Under the pieces are notes generated by a model, which saw only the letters and a list, made by a program, of their open reading frames with translations, had not been told where the DNA came from and made no database searches. Shown one piece after another: positions 1 through 13,000 of a stretch of 64,000 nt of DNA. Positions within the stretch are counted from its first letter, which is position 1; every line of letters begins with the position of its first letter. The DNA comes from Thermothielavioides terrestris NRRL 8126 (lineage: Eukaryota; Ascomycota; Sordariomycetes; Sordariales; Chaetomiaceae): assembly GCF_000226115.1 (NCBI RefSeq), contig NC_016461.1, forward strand, positions 2,728,001 through 2,792,000. Direction: 5' to 3'. The position numbers were made by a program, and so were the translations under genes.

Positions 1-1040
1 AGCAAGCGTGGTTGGATCGGACGAAACCGGCGTTGTGAATGTCACCTCATAGCTTGAAACAATCAGATAGGTACCTGGTAGGCTTGTGCACAATCTGTGT
101 GTGGTCTAGGTGCAGCCGACGCTACCTGCCTTGGCGAAGAATTGAGACGGCCGCTAGAACAAGGCATAGGGGGTGGAGAAGACGTCCCCGTTTGATCACT
201 ACCTATATTCGACTCTTCGAGATTCTTCTCAAGCTCGTATTCCGATGGCCTGTAGATGTATCCAGTAATGAATTGGCCCTTTTGTGCTTCATAGGTAGGT
301 TCCGGCATGGACTAAATACAGGGACGAGAATATGCCATCGGTCGGTGCAAGACTTGCGTCTCAGCAAGAGCCAGCGAACTACGAATGCCGTCTTCTTCTA
401 ATCAGACTTCCTACGCCCATGACCCTGGGTGTCGGCGTCGGCGGGCGCCCTCCAGAGTTACCTGCTCAAGCAGCCTTCGTCGAATGTGGAGACAATGGAG
501 AGGGAAGTTGGGCTCCTTGTTACGTCACATCACAGTAACCCACGTTCTGCCGGGTGCCAAATTCCTGGTTATTTGCCCACCAGAGCCGCCGTCTGCAACG
601 ATGTCGCTGCAACCTCGGGAGACGATCACGGCTCCTCTTTCCGGCGGGATTGTCTGTATCGGCTCAATTGACGCATAGATCAACATGGCATTTGGCCAGG
701 CACGCTTTCTCCTCCGCGGCTCGTACTCGGGACCCTCGGGAATGTCCCCACGCACTCCCTACCGCCCCAATGGGAGCCGGACACAAGAATGTTGCTCCCC
801 TGTGAATTTCTCGGCCCGGTGAGGGGACGTGCTTGGATAATATCAACCCAGGCACCAAATACCACGGCAAGGGATGACTGTGAACGGGTGGCGTCGTTTA
901 CCCGCCGGTTGTACGAGATGGACGCGACATCGTTTTAGTGATCAGCGAAGGTGTCATTGATTGATTAGGTACTAACAAATGTCGGACGTGTGGTAGACGA
1001 GTCAAGAAGAACCACGCAGGGCGGGACAGCGTTAAATAAC
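1..1040. other. Gene-free upstream region
   Basis: No open frame here reads like a protein and no RNA gene or repeat was recognised. The right part is the promoter side of the beta-xylosidase gene starting at 1137. Confidence 0.5.
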
Positions 1041-1048
1041 TATAAAAG
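1041..1048 (+). promoter_or_regulatory. TATA box of the beta-xylosidase gene
   Basis: TATAAAAG lies 96 bases upstream of the GH3 start codon, a plausible distance for a filamentous-fungus core promoter. A strong TATA box suits an inducible secreted hydrolase. The transcription start is not visible. Confidence 0.5.
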
Positions 1049-1136
1049 GATGCCTTGACTCTTGAGCTGCTCAGGTCCCCGTGCTCACTTCCCGCTTGGT
1101 TCGTGTCCGTCGTCGACATCAACGAGGTCAGCCATC

Positions 1137-3861
1137 ATGAAGCTGCCGTCGCCTGTCCGCTTGGCCATAGCAAGTGCCCTTGCTGCCAAAGGCGCTCTAG
1201 GGTTCAAGTATCCCGACTGCATGAATGGGCCGTTGGCGAACAATACCGTATGCGACACGACGGCCTCGCCGCCGAAGCGGGCGGCAGCACTGGTCGAGGC
1301 CATGAACATCACCGAGAAGCTCGCCAATCTTGTCGAGTATGTGATGGCACGATCGTCTTCATTCTCCGCCACATTCTACTAAACACGCCAACAGCTCCAG
1401 CAAAGGGGCCCCGAGATTGGGTCTACCGCCGTACGAGTGGTGGAGCGAAGCCCTGCACGGCGTGGCCGCGTCTCCCGGAGTGTCCTTCAACTGGAGCGGC
1501 GGCCCTTTCTCGTATGCCACGTCCTTTGCGAACCCCATCACCCTGTCCGCAGCGTTCGACGACGAGCTGGTGCAGAAGGTTGCAGACGTCATCAGCACCG
1601 AGGCCCGCGCCTTTGCCAATGCTGGTTCTGCTGGGCTGGACTTCTGGACGCCCAACATCAACCCCTGGAGGGACCCCAGATGGGGCAGAGGGAGTGAGGT
1701 ACGGCCGAGTATTGCACCCGTATTTCCAAACGTGCGCGACGCCCCGGCGAGCTGACCACATCTCGTTCCAGACGCCAGGCGAAGACCCTGTCCGCATCAA
1801 AGGCTATGTGCGGTCGCTGTTGAGGGGACTAGAAGGAGAGGAGTCCATAAAGAAGGTGATTGCCACGTGCAAGCACTACGCTGCGTACGACCTAGAGCGG
1901 TGGCACAACATCACGCGGTACGAGTTCGATGCGATCGTGTCGCTGCAAGATCTGTCCGAATACTATCTGCCGCCGTTCCAGCAATGCGCGCGGGACTCCA
2001 AGGTCGGCTCCATCATGTGCTCGTACAACTCGCTCAACGGCACGCCGGCGTGTGCGAACACGTACCTGATGGACGACATCCTCCGGAAGCACTGGCGGTG
2101 GACCGAGGACAACAACTACATCACCAGTGACTGCAATGCTATCAAGGTGGGACACCGGAGGGCCGGGAGCTCCTTGACGTCCCAGACTGACAAACGCAGG
2201 ACTTCCTCCCGGATGAGCACAACTTCACCCAGACGGCCGCAGAGGCCGCCGCTGCAGCTTACACCGCTGGCACGGACACGGTGTGTGAGGTCGCAGGCTC
2301 CCCTCCCTACACGGATGTCGTCGGCGCATACGACCAGAAGCTTCTCTCGGAGGAAGTCATTGACCGGGCCCTGCGCCGTCTTTACGAGGGACTGGTCCGG
2401 GCCGGCTACTTCGACCCGGCCAGTGCCAGTCCGTACCGTGACATCGGCTGGTCGGATGTGAACACGGCCGAGGCGCAAGCCCTCGCTCTCCAGTCCGCAA
2501 GCGACGGCCTGGTGCTGCTCAAGAACGACGGCACGCTTCCCATCAAGCTGGAGGGAAAGACGGTCGCACTGATCGGCCACTGGGCCAGTGGAACGCGCTC
2601 AATGCTTGGTGGATACAGCGGCATCCCGCCGTACTACCACAGCCCTGTCTACGCCGCCGGCCAGCTCAACCTGACCTACAAGTATGCCTCGGGCCCGGTG
2701 GCGCCGGCCAGCGCCGCCCGGGACACCTGGACCGCCGACGCCCTCTCGGCTGCCAACAAGTCCGACGTCATTCTCTACTTCGGCGGGCTCGACCAGAGCG
2801 TGGCCTCCGAGGACAAGGACCGCGACTCTATCGCCTGGCCGCCGGCACAGCTGACTCTGATCCAAACCCTCGCCGGCCTCGGAAAGCCCCTGGTCGTCAT
2901 CCAGCTCGGCGACCAGGTCGACGACACGCCCCTGCTCACCAACCCCAACGTCTCGGCCATCCTCTGGGCCGGCTACCCCGGCCAGTCCGGCGGCACGGCC
3001 GTGCTGAACGCCATCACCGGCGTCTCCCCGCCGGCCGGCCGCTTGCCCGTTACCCAGTACCCCTCCTCGTACACCTCGCAGCTGCCCCTGACCGACATGT
3101 CTCTCCGCCCCGACCCCGCCAGTGGCCGCCCGGGCCGCACCTACCGCTGGCTCCCGCGGAACGCGACCGTCCTGCCCTTCGGCTATGGCCTGCACTACAC
3201 CAACTTCACCGCTCGCCTCATCCTCCCCCTGAAGCCCCTCGCTCCACCCGGGCCCCCACACCCACCATCTACCTCCTCCTCCTCCTCCTCCGCCAGCTCC
3301 TCTTCCTCAACCGCCACCGCCTCTCCATCCTCCTCCCCACCGCAACCCCGCAACATCGTAAACACAACCTCAACACCACCCACCCCGTCCCCGTCCCCGT
3401 CCCCGACCCCAGGCCCCAATCCAGCGCAGAACTTCACCCTCACCCCCTCGGCGCTGCTCGCGCCCTGCAAGCTCGCCCACCGCGACCTGTGCCCGCTGCC
3501 CTACCCGGTCACGGTGGAGGTGACCAACACGGGCGCGCGCACGTCCGACTACGTGGGGCTCGTGTTCGCAACGACGCGCGACGCCGGCCCGCCGCCCCAC
3601 CCGCTCAAGACGCTGGTGGCGTACGCGCGGCTGCGCGGGATCGCGCCGGGCCGGACGGCGCGCGCGCAGGTGCAGGTTGCGCTCGGGGATTTGGCGCGGG
3701 TGGATGCGGCGGGTAATCGCGTGCTGTATCCTGGGAGGTATGGGTTTGTGCTCGGTGTTGGGGAGGATGGGGAGGGGGAGGGCGAGGGTGGGGTCGTGGA
3801 GATGGTGGTTAGTGGCGAGGAGGTGGTGTTGGATGAGTTTCCGCAGCCTCGGGGGGAGTGA
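1137..3861 (+). CDS. Secreted GH3 beta-xylosidase (four exons)
   Basis: Exons read as 1137-1336, 1395-1698, 1772-2146 and 2200-3861, joined in phase to 846 residues. Residues 1-20 form a signal peptide. The GH3 barrel shows [12 protein letters not shown], the WGRG-(S)ETPGEDP block and TSDCNAI, in which the Asp of SDC is the expected nucleophile position; the GTDTVCEV block follows. The alpha/beta sandwich domain (about 330-620) and a C-terminal fibronectin-III-like domain (about 705-846) match fungal xylan 1,4-beta-xylosidases, which release xylose from xylo-oligosaccharides outside the cell. Between these two domains, about residues 641-704 are a Ser/Thr/Pro-rich low-complexity insert. The start is the only ATG giving a signal peptide in frame. 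Specificity for xylose rather than arabinose or glucose is inferred from family resemblance. Confidence 0.88.
3238..3432 (+). repeat. Low-complexity Ser/Pro-coding tract inside the GH3 gene
   Basis: TCC/CCC/ACC-rich in-frame sequence encodes a run of Ser, Thr and Pro (about residues 641-704) between the alpha/beta sandwich and the fibronectin-III-like domain. It resembles a flexible O-glycosylated linker and was probably expanded by slippage. Confidence 0.7.
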
Positions 3862-4027
3862 TGGAGGGGACTGGCAATGTGATGTAGGTGGGCGGGATAG
3901 AAAGGGGGAGGAGGGGGCAAGGAGAGTTATGATCCAACTAGGGGGTTTGGCTGAATAGGAGCTGTTGATTACTACCGCAGATTATTGCTGTTTAATAGCA
4001 ATATCACTTTCCTTGCTCTTCGGGCCA

Positions 4028-5371
4028 TCACTCAGCCTGCGTCCGCACGACGATCTTCTTGGCCGCCTTGCCACTCTCCAGCTCCTGGATGCCCTTGATG
4101 ACACTCTCCCAGCCGATCCCGTCGAAAAGTTGGTACTCGATGGGTCTCAGCGTTCCGGTGCCGAGGTGCGCCTCGAAGGTGGAAATCCAGCCGGCGATGT
4201 CCTGCGTCACCTGCGCGCCGGTCGACTCGTCAAGGCGGCAGAGATGGCCCAGCGAGGCGCGGTACTCGTTGATCGCGGACGGGGTGTTGAAGGGGGACCT
4301 TGTTCTCGGTCAGGACTTCATTCCTCGTAGCTGCTGGACAAATATTGTGAGTAAAACCTACCAATCGTCCACCGAGGTCAGATATTTGGTCGCAGCCGTG
4401 GAGCAGGTCTCGAGCGCCTTCACCATGATGTCGTAGCCGTACGCCGTCGTATCAATCATGCGGGCAAAGTTGCCCCCAGTGACCTTCTTTATCTGGGCCA
4501 GCTGGTCGTCGACGGTCGCTCGGTTGTTGAAGGTAGCTGTGGCGCCGCTCTTCAAGGCAATCTTACCCGCTGCCTGTCAGTATTTCCCGTCCATTGGCCA
4601 ACAAGGAGATTCCGACGACGACGACATACAGAATCCTTGGACGGCGAGCAGGACGCCAGCACCTTGTACCCGCACGCATGGGCAATCTGCACGGCAAACT
4701 GGCCCACCGTTCCTGCTCCGCCGAACACGACAACCCACTCGTCCTTCTCGGGCGCCCTGGTGCCGTCATCGGAGAGCTTCAGCCCGGCGCCGGCGAGCAG
4801 GCATAGACCGGCAGTCTGGTCAAGAAAGGCAAGTTAGCATGTCACAACACCACACCCCATAGCAACATCCCTCTAGAAGGGGGGGAGCCTACCAACAACC
4901 CAGCCCCGACCGTAGCCGCCTCCTCGATCGATATGTTATCCCCTTTCTTGAAAACCACTCCCTCCTCCACAAGGAAGGTCTCCTGAAACGGCGCGAACCT
5001 GTTCTGCCCGAGCGGCGCGCAGCCGTACACGGTGTCGCCGGGCCGCAGCCGGGCGCACTCCGGGCCGACCTCGAGCACGGCGCCGACGAAGTCGCTGCCG
5101 ATGACGGCCGGCCACTCGGTGATGAGCAGTCCTGTGTGTTGCTGGAGGGGCTCACTAGAGGGAAGGTAATTGATTAATTACGGTGTTGGTCTTGCAGTCT
5201 CTTGAGTTGGCGGTGGCGGGGGCGGGAGATGGCTTCTTACACGGGATTGAGGCCCACGGCCAGGCACTTGACCAGGGCTTGCTTTGAGCCCGGGATTGGG
5301 CGGGGAAGGTTGCTGACGATGGTGTAGGGCTTGTCAGGCCCGTCGATTGTGATTCCGGACTGCGTGGCCAT
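4028..5371 (-). CDS. GroES-like zinc-type (MDR) oxidoreductase
   Basis: Five exons on the minus strand (5371-5241, 5154-4893, 4815-4630, 4573-4362, 4298-4028) join in phase to 353 residues. The N-terminal GroES-like half has LNPV near residue 43 and VIGSDFVGAVLEVG; the Rossmann half has VFGGAGTVGQFAVQIA, a nucleotide-binding Gly motif, and CSPSKDS in the position of the cofactor-selecting loop. The length fits the medium-chain dehydrogenase/reductase family, in which such fungal proteins are NAD(P)H-dependent quinone or enoyl reductases, including trans-acting enoyl reductases of polyketide pathways. No catalytic zinc ligand set is evident, so a zinc-independent reductase is more likely than an alcohol dehydrogenase. 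No PKS lies nearby and the substrate is unknown. Confidence 0.8.
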
Positions 5372-6811
5372 GGCGGTTGCAGGGAGAGCGCTCAGGGGCT
5401 GAAGAGGAGGATGGACGGGCGGGAGAAACTGCGCACAGAAAATGGACTTCTTTGCAGGAGAAAGGTTGAAGCTTTTATCTTAATGTCCATGATAACACAG
5501 AAGCTGCAGAATCACAGCACGGAGCTAGCTCCGGCTGCATGGCGCTACAGCCATCTAACTGCCCAACGACCTCCTTTATCCATGCAACCATCACCGAAAG
5601 CCTTAGCTTTATCCAGTTACGCGAGCTGCCCTTCAATCGCTTGCGGGGTTCAAGACTCAGCCAGTCGGCTAGTCAATCGTCTGTTGCTGACATGATGTGG
5701 CCGGAGACGCGACTGAGGTTGCCTGGGCCAGGCAAGGGCTTCTGCATCGTGATGCAGCTGAGGAGCCAGCGCCACACACGCATTGGAGAGCGACGGAACT
5801 CCTTTCCCCGCTCATCAATTAGTCAAGGCCAAGCCGAGGATGCGAGTTGAGAAGAGGGTTCGGTGGCAAGGCTTCTAGGAGTCTGGAACCCAGACGAGAG
5901 CTCGGTGCTGAGCGGTGTTTGCAGCGAGGATGAGGCAGCGGCAGGATGACGACTCCCGGAGCGTGCACACTATTTCAACGGAAGAGACAGAGCAATATTT
6001 TCGAGTCTGACAATCTGCCAATCAACCCAAAAGAGCAGGTCCGAAGGAGGCGGCCGCGTAGTAGGAGTTGGTCACTTCGATGCAGTAGTGCATGATAGGG
6101 AAGATGGCCCGATTCCAGGTTGGCCAAGAGTTTGTCCCCAATGCAGATGTATATATATATTGTGCGGAAAGATCCTCACTGCCGACGATTTGGAGCCGAA
6201 GTTGGTCCCTATGAAGGGGGCCCTGCTTAGTGATGATAATCTAGTGTATAGTCGGAATCCGTCAAGTCATTGTGTAATCCTTGCTAATCTAGTATAGGCA
6301 CCGGTCTTCGTTAAGATAGGCATAATTAGGGAAGCGGTCGAGAGGACCTGGTGTGCTCCTTTATTTTTTTTTCTTTTTTTTCTCTTTTTTTCCTTTCCTT
6401 TCTTTTTCTTTTTCTTTTTCTTTTTTTTTTTCTTTTTTTCTTTTTTCTTTTTTTTCTTTTTCTTTTTTTTTTTTCTAGCGAGCCCATGAACCCCAACAGG
6501 GGGAGCACATGGCTAGGACGGCCAAGGTCGTACTGGACAACACCTGTCTCTTCAACTAAGCACAAAGCAGCGAAGGTGCCAGAACCCCCTAGCAATGGAA
6601 CAACGGTGTTCTAAGCCTGTGATCTCCGCTTGTTCTTTGAGTTTCCCTGCAAAAAGCCAACTCCGTAATCATGCGGCATCGCCGCATTCTGGGAATACGA
6701 AGTGAGGAGGAAGACGGGATGAGCCGCTTCGCATTAAGATACAAATTTCTAACTAATTATACCAGAGTTGAGTCGCAGATCTATTCAATAGGCAACTGGC
6801 GAAGCCGCGGC
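5372..6811. other. Gene-free stretch with a pyrimidine tract
   Basis: Upstream of the oxidoreductase and downstream of the MFS gene. Apart from the T/C microsatellite at 6360-6475 I see no conserved coding frame or RNA gene. Confidence 0.5.
6360..6475. repeat. Polypyrimidine (T-rich, C-interrupted) microsatellite
   Basis: About 116 bases made almost only of T with single or paired C on the plus strand. Open frames across it on both strands are artefacts of composition. Confidence 0.9.
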
Positions 6812-8785
6812 TTATTGTTCCGTCTTTTTCTCCCGCACTCCCCCAGCGGCTCCGTCCTTCTCTTCGTCCGACGTCGTAACCCCGTTCGCGGCCTCGTCCA
6901 GGCGCGCCTGCTTCGACATCTTCATCTGCTGCAGGCCCGTCTTGTGCTCGGTGTGGTCCTTGCTCAGCTGGCGCGAGCCGACGAGGAACGAGACCAGCAG
7001 GCCCAGCCCGGCGAAGGCGACGTACATGATGAACATGGTCCGCAGGCTCCCCGCGTACGCGTCCTGCACGAGCTGGCGCGGCCCGTCTGGGAGCTCCTGG
7101 ACGTGGCCCACGCTGGACGCCGCGTTGTTGCCGGAGAAGAAGCTCGCGACGTCCGGGCCGAGCTGCGCGGCCAGCTGCGGGTACCGCTTCTGCATGCCAT
7201 TCTGGAAGACGACACTGCCGATGACGATGGAGATGGCGGTGAACAGCTGTCGCACGAATTGGAAGGTGGCGGTTGCCGAGGCCATGTCGTGCGGCTTGAC
7301 GGTCGCCTGGAGAGCGATGAGAGGGGCCTGGAAGTTCGGTCCGACACCGATGCCGGCAACGATCTGATACAGGACGATCTTGGCCCAGTTCGCCTGGGAC
7401 TCGAGGTTGGTGAAGAGCCCGAACCCGAGCGTCATGACGGTCATGCCGAAGATGATGCACGGCAGGTACTTGCCCGTCTTCTTGATGAAGAAGCCCGTGC
7501 CGGCCGAGAGCAGCGAGAGAGACATGACCCACGGGAGGATGTACACGCCCGACATGAGCGGCGAGGCCCCGAGGACCGCCTGGAAGTAGAGGGGTAGAAA
7601 GTAGCTCCCAGAGACGAAGACGGTGCCCTGCAGAGCACCGACGGCGAGCGCGGCGGCGCTGGGCCGTTTCCGGAACAGGAACATGGGCACGAGCGGGTAC
7701 TCGGCCAGCCTCCACTCGACCAGGACAAAGAGACCAGCGGTAACGACGCCGAAGATGATCAGGCATATGACGGCCGCCGAGTTCCACGGGTAGGTCACAC
7801 CGCCGAACTCAAGGCCGAGCATGACCATCAGCGTCGCGCCGACGACCGTTAGGGAGCCGAGCCAGTCGACGGCCGCCAGGCCCTGCCGCATCGGCGTGCG
7901 CGGGTTGTGCAGCTTAAGCACGAGCGCCAGGATGGTCATGCCGAGGCCGGAGATGGGCAGGTTGATGTAGAAACACCAACGCCACGTCACCTCGGTGGTG
8001 AACACGCCGCCGAGCACGGGGCCAACAGCCGAGGCCACTGCCCACACCATGCCCATGGCGCCAAAGTAAATGCCTAGCAAAGATTAGGTCAGCCTCCGTC
8101 TTCAGTGAGAAAACAACGGAGAAAAAAAAAAGGGGGGGAAAGACAAGAACTCACCCCTCTTCCTCATCGAAAACAAATCACTAATACACACATTAACCAA
8201 AATCACAATCCCACCCCCACCCACTCCCTGCACCGCGCGCGCCACGATCAGCATGCCCATGCCGACGCTGACGGCGCTCAGCAGGGAGCCGACCCAGAAG
8301 ACGCCGACGGCGATGAGCAAGATGGGCTTGCGGCCCCAGATGTCCGAGATCTTGCCCCACACGGGCGCGGCGGCCGCCGTGGCCAGCATGTAGGCCGACC
8401 CGATCCACGTGTATCCGGCCGTGCTCTGGAACTGCAGCGCGATGGTCGGCACCGCCACCGTCACGATGGTGACGTCCAGCGCGGCCAGGAAGAGCGCCGA
8501 GGCCAGGGCTAGGATGATGAAGGTTGTCTGCAGCGCCGTGCGCGTCTCCTCCGGCGCCGGTGGCGGCGGCGGTGGTGGTGCTGGTGGTGGTGCTGATTGG
8601 GCAGCGGCATCGCCCTCGCCTAAGGGACTGCTCGCGGTGGGTGGTACATCTGAGGGTGCGTCGGGGGTGGTGATGGTGTTTTGCTTGGTGCGGGCAGACG
8701 AGGAGATGATGGTGTCGGCGCTGCTGGGTGCGACCTCAGTCTCCTTTTCCGGGCTGCCAGCCACGGCCGTGACGGTCGCGGCCAT
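6812..8785 (-). CDS. MFS drug/metabolite exporter, DHA2-like (14-TM type)
   Basis: Two exons (8785-8155 and 8073-6812) joined at MRKRG give 630 residues. A long polar Ser/Pro N-terminus with a proline run precedes many hydrophobic helices. Visible motifs are LDVTIVTVAVPTIA (TM1, motif D1 of 14-TM exporters), GKISDIWGRKP (motif A), VARAVQGVGGGG (motif B) and SAVGPVLGGVFT (motif C, the antiporter signature). These define a proton-coupled plasma-membrane exporter of the fungal DHA2 group, which includes toxin and azole efflux pumps. An in-frame ATG at 8914 would add 43 residues; I prefer 8785 because its N-terminus is more typical. The substrate cannot be read from sequence. Confidence 0.85.
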
Positions 8786-10004
8786 GGCAGCAAATGCGCT
8801 GCGTGCGACAACGGGCCGCTCCGAAAGACACAAGGGCTGAGACAATGAGTGACGGGGTGTCGTAGGACAGGACCCAGCAGGCCGGTTCAGTGAGACCCGA
8901 GCGTGAGACACCAAGAACTCAAGTGGCGATATTAATGGACGTACGAATGTACATATGCAAAGTCGTCAAAAGGGGTAATGTAATTGATGAGAACCAGAAC
9001 AGGGGGCAAAACGACGGAGTGAGCCTGATTAAATGCCGATCTGAGTGAGCAACCGACGAAAGTGTTCACTGCAACATTTTTTTCTGATGACGAGAGCAGC
9101 ACGCCTGCCGGATTTAATAACTGATTTCCGACGAATGGCCCCTCCCCCAGGCGGTAAAACCGACCCGGCCAAAATGTTCAGTCAAGAAGGTGGGCCCGGC
9201 TGGGTTCGATCCCCGAGTGGAGACCGAAGGGCTGGGAATCGAAGTTAGCCAACGCCTCGAGTTTTCGAACCTGGGTAGAAACGAGGTCGAGTTTTTCGCG
9301 TGCGCACGGTGGGCCTTTAAGCTTCTTTTCTTCCTCTTCTTCAGTTGCTCTTTTTAGAACCATTACCTAAACGTGTGGATATCCAAGTTCAAGACCACCC
9401 CAGGTTGGCAACGGATCCTGGCTTCTGCACGTCACATCGCCTGCGTAAAAGTGCCCCTGCCTCTCTGTCACGACCCAACCGGCTGGCTGGCTCGTATGTC
9501 CGGGTTAGCCCCGACCTCCCGGCAGTTGATGATCCCTGCGCTCGGGGCAGAAGCGCCCCGCCATGATGCATCCAGCCGTGCCCTCTGACTCACCCGGCCG
9601 ACTTCGATGAAACGACCACGCAATCAGATCCGAGCCGATCACGAGAAACAGGAAAGTCGCATGGCCGAGCCGGATGGACACATGAAGACGGGTTCCCCGG
9701 AGATACGGCGTTAAGGATCGTTAAGGATGGTTCCCCGGAGATGCGGCCTTAAGGTAAGGAAGGCTTCTTCTATCAGGATTAGATGGAATGTCTAGATAGA
9801 CGGCCCAGGATCCAAAGCACTCCAACAGAAAGAAGCCATTACTCTATCACCCCCCTCTTTGCCGGCATTATACAACTGCCTTCGCTGCTCTCTCCGCTCC
9901 ACTGCAGCGATGCACTTGCAAGCACGAACACGTATCTACATTACCCCCCTCCCCCACAATTCCACACAGTCATAGCCAAACGGGCCGGGTCCCAAGCAGC
10001 CGTC
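8786..10004. other. Gene-free region between MFS promoter and HMG-CoA reductase 3' end
   Basis: Contains the MFS promoter side, a 38-bp tandem duplication at 9691-9754 and probably the HMG-CoA reductase 3' UTR. No coding frame with recognisable similarity. Confidence 0.5.
9691..9754. repeat. Tandem duplication, 38-bp spacing
   Basis: The motif GGTTCCCCGGAGAT followed by CGG and TTAAGG occurs at 9691 and again at 9729, with few differences. Confidence 0.7.
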
Positions 10005-13000
10005 TCAATGGCGACGGCGCTCAATGGCCGCAGCGCTCAACGCCGTCGTCGACCCCGCCGCCCTGTCCACGCCGCCGACCAAGGTCATCGGCGCCGGCGT
10101 GGTGCTCCGGGTCGGCGGAGCAGAGCGATTGTGCTGCATGTGCGCGCGGACCAGGTGTCCGGCGGCCAGGGCAGAGCAGAGCGACAGCTCGCCAGCCAGG
10201 ACGGCAGCCGCGATGATACGGGCCAGCCGCCGGGCATTCTCGCCGGGGCTCGTCGGGTGCGGGCCGCGGACGCCGAGCATGTCGAGCATGGCCGCCTGCG
10301 GCTCCAGGATGGTGCCGCCGCCGAGGGTGCCGACCTCGAGCGAGGGCATCGAGACCGAGATCTGCAGCGATCCGTGGAGACTGGGCGTGCACACGTTAGC
10401 CATTTTTTTGTTTCCCACAAGTCCGCGCGAGGAAGGTTACTCACTTCTTCATGATGGTAATGCAGTTGGCGCTTTCTACCACCTGTGCAGGATCCTGCCC
10501 CGTCGCGAGGAAGACGGCGGCGACAATGTTCGCGGCGTGCGCGTTGAAGCCGCCGACCGAGGCCGCCATGGCCGAGCCGATCAGGTTCTTGTTCACGTTG
10601 AGCTCCACCATGGTGTCGACGTCCGTCTTGAGCACGCTCTTGACCACCTCGGCGGGGATGATGGCCTCGGCCACCACGCTCTTGCCGCGCCCGTCGATCC
10701 AGTTGATCGCCGCGGGCTTCTTGTCCGTGCAGTAGTTGCCGCTGACCGACACGATGTTCATGTCTTCGAAGCCCTCGCTCATCATGACACTCAGCGCGTG
10801 CTCGACGCCCTTGGAGATCATGTTCATGCCCATGGCGTCGCCCGTCGTCGTCTTGAACCGGATGTAGAGGTTGGTGCCCGCGAGCACCGTCTTCATCGTC
10901 TCGAGGCGGGCGAAGCGGCTGGTCGAGTTGAACGCCTTCTTCATCACCGACTGGCCCTTCTCCGAGTCGAGCCAAAGCTTGGCCGCGCCGGCCCTCTCGA
11001 GAGTCTCGAATGACACGCAGGGCCCGCGCGTCATGCCGTCGGCCGTCAGAACCGTGACCGCACCGCCGCCCGAGTTGATGGCCTTGCACCCTCTGCTCGT
11101 GCTTGCTACCAAGACGCCTTCCGTCGTGGCCATGGGGATGAAGTAGCTCTGCCCGTCGATAACCAGTGGGCCCGCAACGCCGACAGGCAGGGGCATGTAT
11201 CCAATGACGTTCTCACAGCACGCCCCGAGGACCTGGGCCCAGTTGTAGTTCTGGTAGGGAAGCTTCGATCGCTCCAGGAAGCCCGTCAAATCCGCGGTCG
11301 CCTTGGTTCGCGAAATGATAGTCCGGCGGATTTTGACGGCGCGCGTACAGTCTTTGAGTGTCTTTTCCAGTGCATACCCGGGGATCTTGCCGCGCATCGA
11401 CAGCGCAATGACTTCTTCGTCGTTGAGTTCGTGTGCGCGCTTTTCCTGGAGCATTTTTTCCATCTCCTCCTGGCTACGGATAGTCACCGGTTGTTCCGGC
11501 ACTGCCTGCCCCGGCAGAGCAGCGCTTTGCGCCGGTTCGGACTCATCGTCCGTCAGGGCGGGCGTTGGCGGGACGGACGGCGGAGACGGCGGTGGGCGTG
11601 TGTATCCCCCAACCGGGAGCGTGGCAGACTCGGTGTCGTTGAACCTCTGGGCCGCGGCGAGCTCCTTGGGGTCAATGGGGTGGTCGGGGACGTTGGGGTC
11701 CTTGATGCCCCATCTCGCCGCGTTGAAGAGGTAGCCGTTGAGCGCCACGCTCAGCGCCAGGGCGACCACGATCCACTTGGACAGAATAGGGTCCTCGAGA
11801 CTCTTGAGGATGCTGCCGACCATCCGGCCGCCGACGCCGTAGCCGGCAAGATCGGCGAAGCCCTCCTCGTCTGCCTTGTCGGCATTCTGCGGGAGGTCGT
11901 AGTGCACCGAAGGGAATTCGAGCTCGTAGCGGATTGGGTTGAGCACCGTGACGATGGTCTCCCGCCCTTCCGACCTGGCTGCCTCGAGCACCACGTCCAG
12001 GCCGTTGGACGCAACCTTGAACGGATCCACCGGTGGGGGGGTGACAACACCGCCCAGACCGCGCGCCCAGGATGAAATGTGAGAGATGGAGTTGGCGCTC
12101 CGGAAGGGGATGGCACAGAGATTGAGAGCGTTGACAAGGAAGAAGCCCGACACCATGATCACCTTAAACTTGGGAATATGCGTACTCTTGAACTGGCGGC
12201 CAAAGATGGTCGTTCCTGGCTGATCCGCGCCGTCCACCCCGGGCCATTCGTTGCTCTGCGCGACGTTCTCGGCCACGCGGCGGCTGACACCGTCATCCTC
12301 AAGAGCTTTGCGCATCTCCACGTGGCGCTTGATCCGGTTGATCTCGAGCTTGATGCAGAGGATGGCCGTGTAGAACGAAAAGAGCAAGATGCAGTCGAAG
12401 AACAGAATCCAGGCGGCCAGGAAGCAGAACTGCTGGAGGCCGCCTTGGACGCCAGATGCGGCGCCCAGGATCAAGACGCCAATCTCGATGGCATAGTCCT
12501 TAACAATGCCGAAGCCTTTCTCCTTGATGGCGACGTAGATAGCCGACTGGATGATGCTGCCGGGCACGTCGGCCTTCTTGGACCCCTTGCCAGATCCCTT
12601 CTCGGGCCTGCGGTGCTCGATCGCATGGGAAAGAACCGCTCGGGTGAGGACAATGTTCTTCTCGAAGCCGATGGTCACGACCAGGAAGGGCAGGCCCTCT
12701 GAAAGCAAGACCATGGAGATGGGAACGCCGAGCTTGGTGGTGACAAAGAGGCCGAACAGGAAGGCGAAGGTGGACGAGAACAGCACGCTGGTGGCGAGCC
12801 AGAAATTGGAGCCCATGCCGCGCATCGAGACGAACAGCGAGACAAAGGTCAGGTGCATCGAGATGTAGCCGAGAGCCATGATGATGATGTCGAGCGTCTC
12901 GGCGGCCTTGAGGAGGTCGAGGAACTCGACCCAAGCGTTCCGCGCCCACCTCGCAAGGCTGCTCCTGGTTTGGGCCCGCGCAGCCTTCATGATCCACATC

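Noticed and set aside
6326..6614. Lys/Arg- or Phe-rich frames across the pyrimidine tract
   Set aside because: Produced by the T/C microsatellite; not protein-like.
9120..9230. tRNA-like GGTTCGATCCC motif
   Set aside because: It fits a T-loop box, but the flanking stem does not pair well and no acceptor or anticodon arm could be folded upstream.
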